Of a stretch of DNA of 64,000 nt, positions 1-13,700 are shown piece after piece. A program made the position numbers and the translations under genes. The stretch lies in contig WNNJ02000245.1 of assembly GCA_012934845.2 (NCBI GenBank), positions 1 through 64,000 of the forward strand. The letters run 5' to 3'. Source of the stretch: Pomphorhynchus laevis. Its lineage: Eukaryota; Acanthocephala; Palaeacanthocephala; Echinorhynchida; Pomphorhynchidae. Below the pieces are notes generated by a model. The model saw nothing but the letters and a program-made list of their open reading frames with translations, did not search any database and was not told the DNA's origin. How positions within the stretch are numbered: the stretch's first letter is position 1; each line of letters begins with the position of its first letter.

Positions 1-324
1 TCGAGATTGCGAATAGCAATGCTTCTTATATGATTGGTTTTCTAAAGTATTTCTCAGCCAGCAAACTCTTGTCACTCCTAGACGATCATGTGATAGCCGA
101 CACCCATCGTTAGTAAGATGGCCTTGCATACATCTTTTCGGCAGCTTCTGTGATATTTTGAAAATGCATTTCCGACATTAAGTTAAAATTGTTGGTTTAG
201 TTAGCTATTAACTATCACATGACCGTCTAAGAGTGACGAGAGTTTGCAGGTTGAAGAATATGTTTGGTACAAACACTAAATAGAACAAATCATATAGAAA
301 GCAATGCGAAAGGCGCAATCTCGA
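1..324. repeat. Foldback MITE-like element with long terminal inverted repeats
   Basis: Bases 1-105 and 207-324 are imperfect reverse complements. Both outer ends read TCGAGATTGCG when read inward, and the arms match again around GCAAACTC and TCATGTGATAG at 61-96 and 213-248. The loop is about 100 bp with no reading frame. This is the structure of a non-autonomous foldback DNA element. The left end coincides with the window edge, so the true boundary and target duplication cannot be checked. Confidence 0.7.
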
Positions 325-364
325 GCATTATGATTTAAACCCACTTTAAAAATTTTATATACAA

Positions 365-1330
365 GGTAATTTTCAAGCAGAAACCAGTTACGGTATCATT
401 TCTTTACTTTCAACACCATACACTTTATTACATATTGACTACATATCATCAATGTTGTTAACGTATTGTAAATATTCGAGATTGCATATATTTGAATTAC
501 ATTCGTGTTCCAACTTCTGTTAGCTTTAAAAGGCATTTTACCAACATAATAAACAACCTTAAATTAAATTATAATTAATTATTCCAATATTACATTATTT
601 TAATTTTTTCAATTCGTATGTTTTTTCTAATTGTATTATTATTTTGTTTTGGTTTAGATTAAATTATAATTTATTACTCTACTTTTACATTACTTTTATT
701 ATTAAATTCGTATGTTTTCTGTCACTTATGTTATGATTTTGATTTTATTTTGTTTAATGATTCTGTCTTTTTTCTTTTTGTTTGTTTTAAAATGTGTGTA
801 AAATTTTAGTGTTTGATTGTTTTGTTTAAAATTAAATGTTCACAAAATTTGGGCTATTAAGAAGGCTAAGTTTAAATCTTTGGCTACTAGAAATAAAGTT
901 TTTGGTTCTGAGAAAAGACTATATCATATAGGAACATCTTTTATTAGTAAGAAGTGGAATTCAGTGTTTTCAAAGTTTATTAACAATAACATAAAAAATA
1001 GTCGTCCTAACAAAGTGCACAATTTTAATAGAAAATTTCCTAAGCTTCACAACTTATTTAAACGTAAACCATATTTTAACAAAGTTGCTACTGCTTTATC
1101 GATACCTTGTAAAGAATGTTAACAGGAATATGCTGGTCAAACCTGTCAAGGTTTGGTTAAACATATTAAACAGCATAAGGCGACCACTTCTAGTGCTGTT
1201 GATCATCATTTTGTGAATTTGAGTGATTCCATTGATTTTGAAAATGCATCTATTTTATCATTTGAATGTAACTTGTTATCTCGCATTATTCAAGAAGCGT
1301 ATTTTATTAAAAAGAACATAATTTAATGCA
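365..1330 (+). mobile_element. Penelope-like element fragment with GIY-YIG endonuclease end
   Basis: The stretch 817-1326 encodes the end of a Penelope-like retroelement. A basic linker is followed by IPCKEC, EYAGQTCQGL and KHIKQHK, then HHFVNLS and [15 protein letters not shown], which is the layout of the GIY-YIG nuclease at the C terminus of these elements. The frame is interrupted once inside the domain, so the copy is dead. Bases 540-825 in front of it are the element's 3' non-coding sequence: they match 7360-7640 on the minus strand, where the same sequence follows the nuclease end. Non-coding tail before coding end implies a partial head-to-tail arrangement, as Penelope elements often show. 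No RT core is visible here. Confidence 0.75.
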
Positions 1331-1512
1331 TAATAATAAATCAGATTACAACCTTAAATTAAATTATAAAGGTGCACTTTTAAATTCATTTAAATGTGAA
1401 ATTTTCTATTTTGAAAACAATTAAAATTGTTTCTATAAATACTATAGATTTTATAAGGTTATAAAAATCGCAATTGCCTGAGGGTTCTATCTGTAATCTC
1501 TTCTAGACTATT

Positions 1513-1707
1513 TTAAGCTGCACTGCGGTCTTCATTGTATATTGAAAGCAATTCTTCGACATCATTTACAGAACCCATAAATAATTGACAAGTGTCGTGT
1601 ATTGTTTTCGGTTTTATATCCAAAATGGGTATGACGCCGTTAGATGCTAACCCGCCGGCTGCTTCCATTATGTATGCCATTGGATAAGCTTCATACAGTA
1701 GTCTTAT
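1513..1707 (-). CDS. fbp: FBPase exon 6 (residues 283-346, stop)
   Basis: Encodes [19 protein letters not shown], containing the catalytic glutamate and the FBPase signature, then [18 protein letters not shown] and [16 protein letters not shown] at 1515-1513. The end [13 protein letters not shown] resembles the insect form GSKSDVEEALSYL. Confidence 0.93.
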   Translation of the reverse strand: MRLLYEAYPMAYIMEAAGGLASNGVIPILDIKPKTIHDTCQLFMGSVNDVEELLSIYNEDRSAA

Positions 1708-4700
1708 CTAAATGGGTCAAGTGAACTAAAGCAGTATTTAGAGCAGTAATTCTAGAGCAGTTACTAATAGTAGAACATGTGTTATCCTTAGATAATTTTG
1801 AAGTAAATACAAATATTATTTTAAATAATATTTGAAATATTTGTATATTTGTAAATACAAATAATATTTGTATTTTAAATAATTTAAAATACATTTATTA
1901 AAATTTTAACCATCTTAGTTGCTACTAATGAAATAATTTCATCGATGATTTATTGAAATATGTTGATTTTGTATATTTTTTATTAGTGAAGAGCATACAT
2001 TCCGTGAGGGTACAATCCTGACAGCGACATTTGATTAGTAATCAAGGACTTCTGGATTTCAAGTTGGACAGTAATACATAGTTTCGTACACGTTCAGTAG
2101 CGATTCTCCACACTTTTCGTAAAATGCTCGGGTTAATCGAAATACTCATTTTCAATTATTACAGATGCGTTCATTGATCACTCAACAGAATACGGGAAAA
2201 CGTACATATGAATAAACGAACACAAATCGATGTGGGTAATACCTAAGACAGGCTTTTAAAACTAGTGGTCCATAAAACTAGTAATCCAAAACAAAAATAC
2301 TTTAAAAAATTAGTAATATTTAAAATTAGTATTTTATATTTATATATAATTTAAAAATATTAATACACATATATAGATAACAAAATTTCCAGAAATTTGT
2401 GTATATTTATGTATTGAAGATATTAAGGTCATCTATTTCCTCGAATTCGTTAATTTATAGGAACAAAGGAAAATCAAAGACCAAAGGAATTACTCATTAT
2501 TTCAATGGCAACTACCACGATCAGGATAAGAAAAGTTTTATCAATATAATCAGTCATATTTTATAAAATATAAAAGATATATAACAAGATATTACTATCA
2601 GTAATATCTTTATATTACTTTTTATATTTCTTTTTATCACGAGATAAAAGTTGTCTCCTTTAATAGGTATGTACATCTGTTAATTTATAAATTAATTTAT
2701 AATTTTTAACATTTTCGGAAATTCGTTATTAAACAATAAAAATGTCTAAACCATTTTTAAACCATTCGACAAAAATGCCTTGCAATATTCAAAGATTTTG
2801 CACCGTCCTTTAAACAAGTTATATTTTACCTTTCCTGTTAGATCATTATTTAGCGAAGGATACATGAAAATTCCTCCGTACTTTAATGTTCTGTAAATAT
2901 CGGCAACCATTGAGCCTTGGTAACGCGCACTATAAGGCTTAGTCCCTTCCTTTTGTTAAAAAAACTTTATTTGTAATATAATGTAATCATATGACGTACA
3001 TTGGGGTATTTCTTTCTCTTAATATATTTGAGAACAGCTTCGCAAAAGTATTTTGAATGTCCCTCATTAACACTATAGTATGAACCGGACGTAGGTATCC
3101 GCATCTTTCGTTGAGTTAAAATAAAATCTCCAATACTCTAAATATAAAAATTTCGCTTGAAATTTGACTAAGAAGTTATTAGTCATTAATTAATTTAGTC
3201 ATATTAATAATTTAGCCATATTCATTAATTAATTAGTCATTATTAGTCATTAAGTCATATTAAATGACTACATTTTATCATCAGAAAACAAGTACCGGAT
3301 TGCAAAGAAATGTTAAATTTTATATTAAATCATTAAAATTAATGAAATAACTTATAAAATTGTAATGAATTATTAGCTATAATTTATTGTATAAGCTTAT
3401 TTAGAGTTTATGATGGCTCTGTAATCATTTTATAATATTAAGAATTTTTTTACAAATATATAATCATTTCAAGAGTCTTTGGGTCTTAATTGGGTTTAGC
3501 GAGGTGTATATTTTTGGATTTTATTCTCTTGAAATCAATTCCTAATAAAACTTTTCCTACATAATGTTGGATAATTCTTTAGCAAATATATCAGTATTTG
3601 TAAAAGCAAAAATACAATCTTCATCAGACTTATAAAATAGTACGTTATTAGTTCCGGAAAATCCGCTAATCTTCAAATTAACTTCGGATTTAATAACACA
3701 ATTGCAGTTTGATATGAATAATGAACTCCTTGCAATTTACGGATATAAAGAAATCAAGATTATTTGTAAACAATCCTTCAAAATATAAGAACTATATAAG
3801 AACAATCCTTCAATATATAAGTTAATGTTGACTAAATTAACACGGAAGTGTAAATTTGGAACTGCACTCTATCAAGTGCAGGCTTGATGGAGCCCGTTAA
3901 AATCAGCGATTGTAAAATCATCTAATGAAATGATAAATTTAAATAGATCGAACGAAATCAAATATAAAATGTAAGAAAGCTGTTGATAATTGATCACATA
4001 AATAGCATAATAATTTAAAATTTGCATTTATTACTAAATCGTTTGATAATAAAAACGCATTTGAAAGTGGTCACAAAGTATACTTTGTATAAACATGGAA
4101 AGAGATCCTTTAGCCCTTTCCTTTAAAAAAGTATTAAATGATTTAATACTTAAATAATTTAGCATTTAACTATTGCATCCTAAATCGTTTGATAATAAAA
4201 TCGCTTTTGAAAGCGGTCACAAAGTATATTTTGTATAAACATGGAAAGAGATCCTTTAGCCCTTTCCTTTAAAAAAGTATTAAATGATTTAATACTTAAA
4301 TAATTTAGTATTTAATGATTAAATCCTAAGTCTTTAAAAGATCATTGAAAGTATTCGTCAATGTTTACTCCTATAAATCGTAATACTAAATGATTTAATG
4401 CTTAAATCATTTCGTATTTAATGATTTAATACTAAATCATTTGATAATAAAATCGCTTTTGAAAACAGTCAAAGGTTTACTTTGTACACAGATGGAAGGA
4501 AGTCTTTATTTCAGTTTCATGGTTCTTCAATGTTTACTCCTATACATCGTAATCAATAATTTCATTTATATGAAATGAGTTTAATTTACCTTATTAAACT
4601 GTATTTTAACTACGTGAAACATAATTTATATAATTGGCTAATAAGTTTCTTACCGGATCCAACAAGAAGCAATTTACTTGCTCGGAAAGTGCTAGTACAA

Positions 4701-7700
4701 TGACAGTGGCACTGCCGTATATTGCAAAGCCAGCACATACTATTTTTCTTCCTATGAGTTCATCTTCAATAAAATTTTCGGATGAGCATTTATCGCTTTT
4801 CCATATGGAAAATATTGTTCCAATGGTTCCAAGACAGTCAATATTTGACGAGCCATCCAAAGGATCAAATGCTACAATATAATTTCCCTAAATCAGAAAA
4901 TGTCAGATTGTCCGCCAGGAGTCGTGAAAACAGAAAACTGCGTCTCTAAATGTCTGAAGAAATTATTTTAATATTAATTTAATGTTTTATTGACTTTATT
5001 TTACAGCTACTAAAATTTCATTTGCTTGTAGAACAACCTATAAATTAATAAATTAATTTTAAAGTTAAATGTTTAAATCGAATATCATATGATTTAAAAA
5101 ACATTAAAAGTAAAAGTAAAAGTAACTGTTTAACGTCAATATTTTGCATTATTTATTCTCAATTTATGAAAAATTCCAGAAATTAAAAAAAAAACATTTT
5201 TGGAAAATTCCATAAATATTCTGGAAGTTTTTTAATTACACATTTCCTTAATTATTATTATTTATTACAAGACTTTGACACATAAAAGAGTCATTTTGTC
5301 TGATCACAATATTAAGAAAAGAAAAAAAAGTAGTTAAACAATAATAAATTGTCACATATAGTTATATATTTCCTGCAAAGAATCTTCTCTTTTTATCCAC
5401 ATGCTCAGCGCATTCTGGAAAGATTTGTACTGTGCCATAGACACGATCGAATTCGGCAATCGCTTCCATAGGTTTACCGCTCTGTGAGATAATCGCAAGT
5501 ATGACATCGCAATTTATGACATTTCGAGTGTGATTGAACAACAACCGATAAAGAGTGTCCTCTGTGACTGTAATGCATTTTAATAATTTATTTTTAACAA
5601 CTGATTTTTCTAAATCAGTTGATAATTTAAAAATAATTAAATCATTCAACGATCATTTACAATTAAGTTACGATTATTTACCTTAAATTCTAAATGTTTG
5701 TAAATTAACAAAAATCTAACTTAAATCTAACAAAATCTAATCGTAAACTAACTGACACAATTTTATGCTAATTAAAATATTAAATTACTTCGATAGTTAT
5801 TTGTTTAACTATTTATTAATAAATGTACTATAAATCATAGCATGGAATGCTGAGTTAAAAAACTTCACCTTTAAAAAATATTGTTCACACGCTAATACTC
5901 TCTAACATAATATAAAATATTCTACACTCTCTAACACAGCGTTAGCCATATTTCCCAACCCATCCGTTGTTGACATAACAAATGGGTGAAAATGCGGTCT
6001 CTCAACTGCGTATATACGTTCTTTGTATTTACTATTCTTCCTTGCCCCGTTGCATTCAAAGGGATTTGATATGTGACTTACTGCATATAATGGAGCAAAG
6101 CTGTTAACGATTCAGATGCTAAGAAAAAACCGCTCCGTCACATGTCCAAATGGGCCTTTCATTACGATCGTGCTTGTCGTTGCTGCTTCGAATAGCGTGG
6201 TTTCGGGTACATTCTGTAATATTGATTCTTGGATTACACTGACATACTTTTTGAATTTGATTCGCAAGTCCCCTCTTAATGCTATTATGACGTACAAATA
6301 CCATTCCTTTAGTTCAACAAGACAATAGATATGTGCGACTTTATTGCCTTTACCACATTCACACCTTCTCTGATTCGAGGTTTTTCAGCTATAACGAGCT
6401 ACCAGAGCACCGTGAAACTCGCGAGTATTTAGGAACAAATTTTTCGCGTCGTGAGACTTGCTGAGACAGGCCTAAGCTCTAATTTTGCTTGCATTCTCGA
6501 AAATTGTAAATATATATCTGGATAGTACACACTAAGCCCATAATCTCCCTCCATTTTAGATTATATAGTTTTACTGGAACGAAGAAGATAATATTTCCCT
6601 TTATTTTCGATAGCTACTGCTACCATCTAGATTAAAATTAAATGTTCACAAGATTTTGATTTTTAACATTTATGTAAAAATACAAGCATTGATTGTTTCC
6701 GCATTTCTACTTAAAAAGAAAAAGAAAATACCGAAAAACAAAACATGCATACAACATAAATTGAACATCACACATTTTTAAAACAATAAAGAAAAAATCA
6801 AAACAATATAAAAACAAAATCACAAAACAAGTGATAAAAATATACGAATTAAATAATTAAAATAATGTAATATTAAAATAATTAATTATTGTTTAATCTA
6901 AACCAAAACAAGATCTTAATCTCGAATATTTACAATACGTTAACAACATTGATGATATGTTGTCAATATGTAATAAAGTGTATGGTGTTGAAAGTAAAGA
7001 AATGATAGCGTAACTAATTTCATGTTTTTAATGTTTTTTTTTATTTTTTTTATGGAACTGATTGTCAAACTCCGGCTTTTAGCAGCAAATATGAATTATA
7101 TGGAAATGGATTATACATAATAAATACTAAACCCATAATCTTCTTCCATTTCAAATTTATAGTTATTACAGGAACAAAGAAGCAGAAATTATGCTTTATT
7201 TGATTAAAAATAAATTCTATATTTCGATAGATCTTGCTGTCATCATTAGGATTACAGTAAAATGTTTACCATTTTTCTCTTTCCCCGTGTTCGCAACATT
7301 TCTACAAAAATACAAGCGTTGATGTGCCCCGCATTTCTACTTAAAAGAAAAAGAAAATACCGAGAAACAAAACAATCACACACTAAAATTTTACACACAT
7401 TTTAAAACAAACAAAAAGAAAAAAGACAGAATCATTAAACAAAATAAAATCAAAATCATAACATAAGTGACAGAAAACATACGAATTTAATAATAAAAAT
7501 AATGTAAAAGTAAAGTAATAAATTATAATTTAATCTAAACCAAAACAAAATAATAATTCAATTAGAAAAAACATACGAATTGAAAAAATTAAAATAATGT
7601 AATATTGGAATAATTAATTATAATTTAATTTAAGGTTGTAATGGGATTTATTATTAAGCATTAAATTATGTTCTTTTTAATAAAATACGCTTCTTGAATA

Positions 7701-10700
7701 ATGCGAGATAACAAGGTACTTTCAAATGTTAAAATAGATGCATTTTCAAAATCAACGAAATAATTCAAACTCACAAAATGCTGAGCACCAGCACTTGAAT
7801 TGGTCTCTTTTCCCACATTATAATTATGTTGTTTAATACGCTTAACCAAACCTTGACCCGTTTGACCAACGGTTGTAATCTGATTTATTATTATGCATTA
7901 AACGAAGTTCTTTTTAATAAAATACGCTTCTTGAATAATGCGAGATAACAAGTTACATTCAAATGATAAAATAGATGCATTTATTATCAAAATCAACGGA
8001 ATCACTCAAATTCACAAAATGCAATAATAAAATAATAAAATAATAATTATTAATAATAAAATAATTCTTTTCATTATATAGTTTAGAGAATTTGTATAAA
8101 TGTTTAAAACCAAAACAAAATAATAATACAAAAACGAATTGAAATAATTAAAATAATGTAATATAATGTGATATTGGAATAATTAATTATAATTTCATTT
8201 AAGGTTGTAATCGGATTTATTATTATGCATTATATTATGTTCTTTTTAATAAAATACGCTTCTTTAATAATGCGAGATAACAAGTTACTTTCAAATGATA
8301 AAATAGATGCATTTTCGAAATACGGTGTCGCTGACTGTGTATGCATCTAATCGTATCGAATCAATTGTTTCTACAGCTATTCACATATTTAAATAGCCAA
8401 CTTCTTAACCGCATTTCCATGATTTGTCCGAAAGTTGTTCCAGGCTTTAGCATCGACTTCAGATGAACCTGCATATCCCGTTGCAATCCTCGCCGCAGGG
8501 ATAATGTAGGCTGGAGTTAGATCACTGAATATTATGTCATGATGTTCAACACGGCTTCTACATTGCGTTATAATACGAATTCTTCATTAGCAGGTTGAGG
8601 TGTAGGATAAAGATCTTTGAGAATTGATAACACAGTTTGGTTGTCTATAATCCTGTCCAAGTCAAGTACACCTCGATTTTCTTCTGGGTTTAGAGTCCGC
8701 GAAGCTTTAACTATCTTTCAATTTCGAAAATAGTTGATTCCCCTGTTTGTTTCGAATTCGATTCTTCGACATCCCAATTTCATTGAGTGTTCTTTTATTT
8801 TTTGTGAATATTTGGCTTCAGCCAGAAGTTTTAGCAGATAATTATTTATTCCAAGTGTGCTTCTTTACGCCAACGTTTATATTCAAACCTTTTCGTGCGA
8901 CTAGGAATATAATTAGCTGGCACATTACTGGCCTGTTTTGAATGGTCATAGTCAGTTCGCTTGTCAGTATTTAAGTTCGCAAAGCATTCAGTTAACATGC
9001 CGATAAACTCCTTACTATTATTACAAACAGGTAAATCCATTAAATAATGGATTTAATAATCCATTAAATAATGGTAAGTCCATTATTGAATTATTTGTTA
9101 ATTACATCTGCGGAGTTCTGGTGGCTTAATGATTCGACACTATGTCTGCTTCCTTGCAATTCGTTTCTTAATCGCTTAGATCTTAGTGTATCTTAAGATT
9201 AAGATGGAATTACATATGTAGTGGCAACAATTGAGTCATTGAGTCGTGGGTTAGGGTAGGCTTAGCGAGATTGCGTTTGCAATTCGGGGCTACACAGTTT
9301 AGACATTTATTCTTTGATGTTGCGTATGAACACCGAATGCAAAGGGCAGCATTTGTATTACAGTTATAGTTTTAACAGCACGAATACTATGCAATTAATC
9401 ATCGTTATCTTGTGTCGATGGTCCAAAATCTAACATGATAACACAGCAGAATCTGTTAAACACAACGTATCATCATTCTGGCACAGTATTTTAAGAAATT
9501 AGCATCAGATGGATAAAGGTTTTAAGAATATAAATCTTAATTCTCATTGAAAACAATGTATTATATTGTTTATAATAATTATAATATTTTTAATTAAATT
9601 TCTTATAATAAATAATAATTACAATATTTAAGTTCACCTCGAAGGTGAAGAAATTTTTACCCTTTCTTCGCATGATGAATAAATTATGTTGTTTTTCTGA
9701 TGATGTGATTGATTTTCCTGATTTCGCTAGCAGTAGCTAGCGAAATATAAAAATAAATTTCGGTTTTGATTGATCCGGCTCTAAAATTACCCATTTAATA
9801 AACGGATCAAAATCATTATTTTAATTTAGATTAATTATTAAGAAATTTGATAGGAAATGCCAAATAGTTATTGAATAAAAATAATTGAATTACGCATGTA
9901 AGTTAACATGCAAGTTGTTATTAAAGTTTTTGTGAAAAAACTTTTACATAAAAAGTTTTTCATCCTTTGGATATTTTGTCAACCCCCAGAAGTGTACACT
10001 ACTAGCTCATAAAGATTTAGTAGAAAATGATGCAGTTGCTTTTACTAACAAAGAATACCAATGAGGAAGGATGGGCTCAAATATCTTGGCAGCTTTATCC
10101 GGAAAACAAAAAGTTTTTGCATTAAAGTTTTTGTGAAAAAACTTTTACATAAAAAGTTTTTTCACAAAAACTTTAATAACAACTTGCATGTTAACTTACA
10201 TGCGTAATTCAATTATTTTTATTCAATAACTATTTGGCATTTCCTATCAAATTTCTTAATAATTAATCTAAATTAAAATAATGATTTTGATCCGTTTATT
10301 AAATGGGTAATTTTAGAGCCGGATCAATCAAAACCGAAATTTATTTTTATATTTCGCTAGCAGTAGCTAGCGAAATCAGGAAAATCAATCACATCATCAG
10401 AAAAACAACATAATTTATTCATCATGCGAAGAAAGGGTAAAAATTTCTTCACCTTCGAGGTGAACTTAAATATTGTAATTATTATTTATTATAAGAAATT
10501 TAATTAAAAATATTATAAAAAACTTTTACATAAAAAGTTTTTTTACATAATATTTTTTTACATAAAACGCAATACGAATATTTTATAATCATTTGAGATA
10601 AAAAGAAAATAATGTGGTAAATGTGTGAAGTTTTAGCGCATTTAATAATATAATTAGCGCATATAATAATTTTAGAAATGAAGGCTTGAAAAAATACGAT

Positions 10701-13700
10701 ATATTTAAGAATTCCAAAAAATACATTAACAATAATCGACCATTGACTGGGATTGTAATTTCAATGATTTCAACGAATAGAAAATATGACACAATTGTCA
10801 ATAATATTTAATTTATGTCAGCAGTTATATACCTTATATATTTGTCTATATTATTTTTAAAATAACAATTATTTATATTAAAATACGAATAATTATATTT
10901 TTCGCTGTTTCCATTTTATGATTATTATAGAATAATATAAATAATATATAAATAAAGAATACATAAATATTCGATTTTATTATATTCCATTCTTTTTGCA
11001 TGTATTTATTTGACTTAGCCCAATGCAGAGAGGCTAAACGGTAAATAAACTAAATAATTGTTATTTATTTACAGAGTATTTCATTATTGACCCCCTTTTT
11101 GCATTATTATAGACCCCTATTTGCATTATTATAGACCCCTATTTGCATTATTATGGACCCCTATTTGCATTATTATAGACCCCTTTTTGCATTATTATAG
11201 ACCCCTATTTGCATTATTATAGACCCCTTTTTGCATTATTATCGACCCCTCCTTCAGGTTGCTTTGGTTCATGTTATTTTTTACGAATAACCATAATATA
11301 ATTTTAAAACTAAAAATATAAAAAGGTATTTAATTTAAATAAAATCAGCATGTACAATTGCTTGTAAAACCCATCTTCTCATATGTTCAAAGTATCCAGT
11401 CATTATGAAGTTATCATTTGTAACTATGTCATTAATTACACCAATAAGCATTTGAGGATTGGTAGATGCGGGTCGTTGTTTGACTCTTGCTTTTAGACAT
11501 GCAAAGAATTCCTCAATAGGATTGAGCTGAGGAGAGTACGGAGGTAAGAACATAAGTATGTAGTTTTTCCTGTTAAACGCTTCGCGAATCTCGACTGTCT
11601 TGTGTATGGATGCGTTGTCCATTATTACATATTTCCTGTTGTTGCTTTCTAACGGTGGAAACTTTGAAGAAATGAATTCTATAATATCAATAGATTTAAA
11701 ACTTCCGATTTTGGTTTTATGTGCGAAAACACCAGAAGTTGTTATAGCACACAGCAGTGAAACATTTACACCTTTCGAATTTGGGACATTAATAAAACAC
11801 TTCGTATTTTTTTGGCGAATACCCCATTTTCTGATGCAAATGTAGATTAAACCCAGATTCGTCAAGAAAAATCAATCTGTCATCGGCAATCGTATTGATA
11901 GTTGTTCCATATTGGGCCCTTGTTGTTTTGTTGATGTTACTGTTTCTATTTATCGGAACCAAGGTCGGCGTCTTCCTTGTGTAATTCATTTTCTTTATGA
12001 TTCTTGAGACGGTTGAAATGGAATAGGAACCTAAAGCATTTTATGAAGAAAGAGTAGATGCCAGTGTTTTTAAACTTGCGCATGGGTTAGAAGCTATCTC
12101 TGTAGATAAAATGCTTTTCTCAAACGACAAATTTTTCAAGTTCACTGTATTTTTTCTCCAGCAGTTTTAAAATTTGTTAAATCAACAAAATCCCCATTGA
12201 GATATTTCTTATATAACCTTTTTACTGTACTTTTTGATAGGTTTAATATAGAAGACATGTCCTTAAAGGTTAAGTCCTTTCCCTGCTGATTGAGAAAACA
12301 TTCTATAATGTTTCTGGTAATCACTTGTCTCTTTTTACGTGTTTCTTCATGTTCTCTGCTGGTTTCTGAATTTTGAGTATTCATTCTTGGGTAAAATTTT
12401 TATTTAAATATAAACCAAAGCAACCTGAAGGAGGGGTCTATAATAATGCAAATAGGGGTCTATAATAATGCAAATAGGGGTCTATAATAATGCAAAAAGG
12501 GGTCTATAATAATGCAAATAGGGGTCCATAATAATGCAAAAAGGGTTCTATAATAATGCAAATAGGGGTCTATAATAATGCAAATAGGGGTCTATAATAA
12601 TGCAAATAGGGGTCTATAATAATGCAAATAGGGGTCTATAATAATGCAAAAGGGGGTCTATAATAATGCAAAAAGGGGTATATAATAATGAAATACTCTG
12701 TATAAGAATTGCGCTATATCAGAAAAAGTAAAATTCAAGAATGTATTTTTAATGAGACAAAACTTCATAAGAATTTTGAGGGTCAGAATTCTAAAGTTCG
12801 ATAAATCAATATTTTTATTTGATATTCGATAAATTGAATTTTCGCGTTTATTACAGGAAAGAATATATGTGACATGTGTTTCGGTTCAATTTATTCAAAA
12901 TATTGTTCATGAATTATTCAAAATAAATATATAATTTATTCAAAATATTGTTAAAGCGGTCAATCTTCGACCTATGACCTGATCTTGTAAACTGCGCACA
13001 AGAATGAAAACATTGGCTTCAGCGATTCGAAGCATTCATTCGTTCAATTGTCAATATTACTGAAGTACAACAAATCGATATTTTGGTTAAGCACATATTA
13101 TCCTCATTTTTTTGAACTGATTGACGATTCTGCATCTTACTATGCATCTATGCCTTGAAGAAATCCTTTTAAAAAGATACAAGTGATGCATTTCTCCGTC
13201 ACAAACTTCGCAGTCTACGATAAGGATCAGCCCAAACAATAGATCAATACATTCGAGTTCTAGAATCGCTGGGAAAGCAAGTCACATTTAAAGCTACATC
13301 AGCAGAGGAAATCGTAACTTGTTTTTACGTGATACGTTTGTTGCCGGAATCGTTTCACAAACCATTTACGAGCGATTATTAGAGAATCAAATTATGAACA
13401 AAGACGACGCTCATAAACTTGCGCGTGTGATCGAGTCTGCTAATCAGCGGGCATCATCTTTCAAAGATCTTAGTAAATCGTCGTACGAAATAACAGATGA
13501 GATACCTTCAATTAATGAAGTCGACGCTCAATTACCATCTGATAATTGTGAATACAGAACATTCGACAGTAGTTGTGCTGCAATCCAAAATTATCAAAAA
13601 TGCTATTTTTGCGGGAATTCGAAACATTCACGTTCTAGTTGCCCAGCTCGTGATGTACGCTGCCGAAAATGTAACAAACATGGTCACTTTACGAAAGTCT

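Larger units (their letters stand above)
11072..12700 (-). mobile_element. IS630/Tc1-mariner DNA transposon with TA duplication
   Basis: The element is 1629 bp and flanked by TA on both sides (11070-11071 and 12701-12702), with ends CAGAGTATTTCATTATT and its complement. It carries a minus-strand transposase with DD34E spacing. The TIRs are unusually long (198 and 288 bp) and consist almost wholly of tandem copies of a ~22-bp unit. Transposase frame breaks make this copy non-autonomous. Confidence 0.92.

Noticed and set aside
4634-4882. 82-codon plus-strand frame
   Set aside because: Antisense shadow of FBPase exon 3.
9961-10121. Possible Myb/zeste-like DNA-binding fragment in the palindrome spacer (EEGWAQI)
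   Set aside because: Only about a dozen residues look similar and the surrounding frame is closed. Too little to support.
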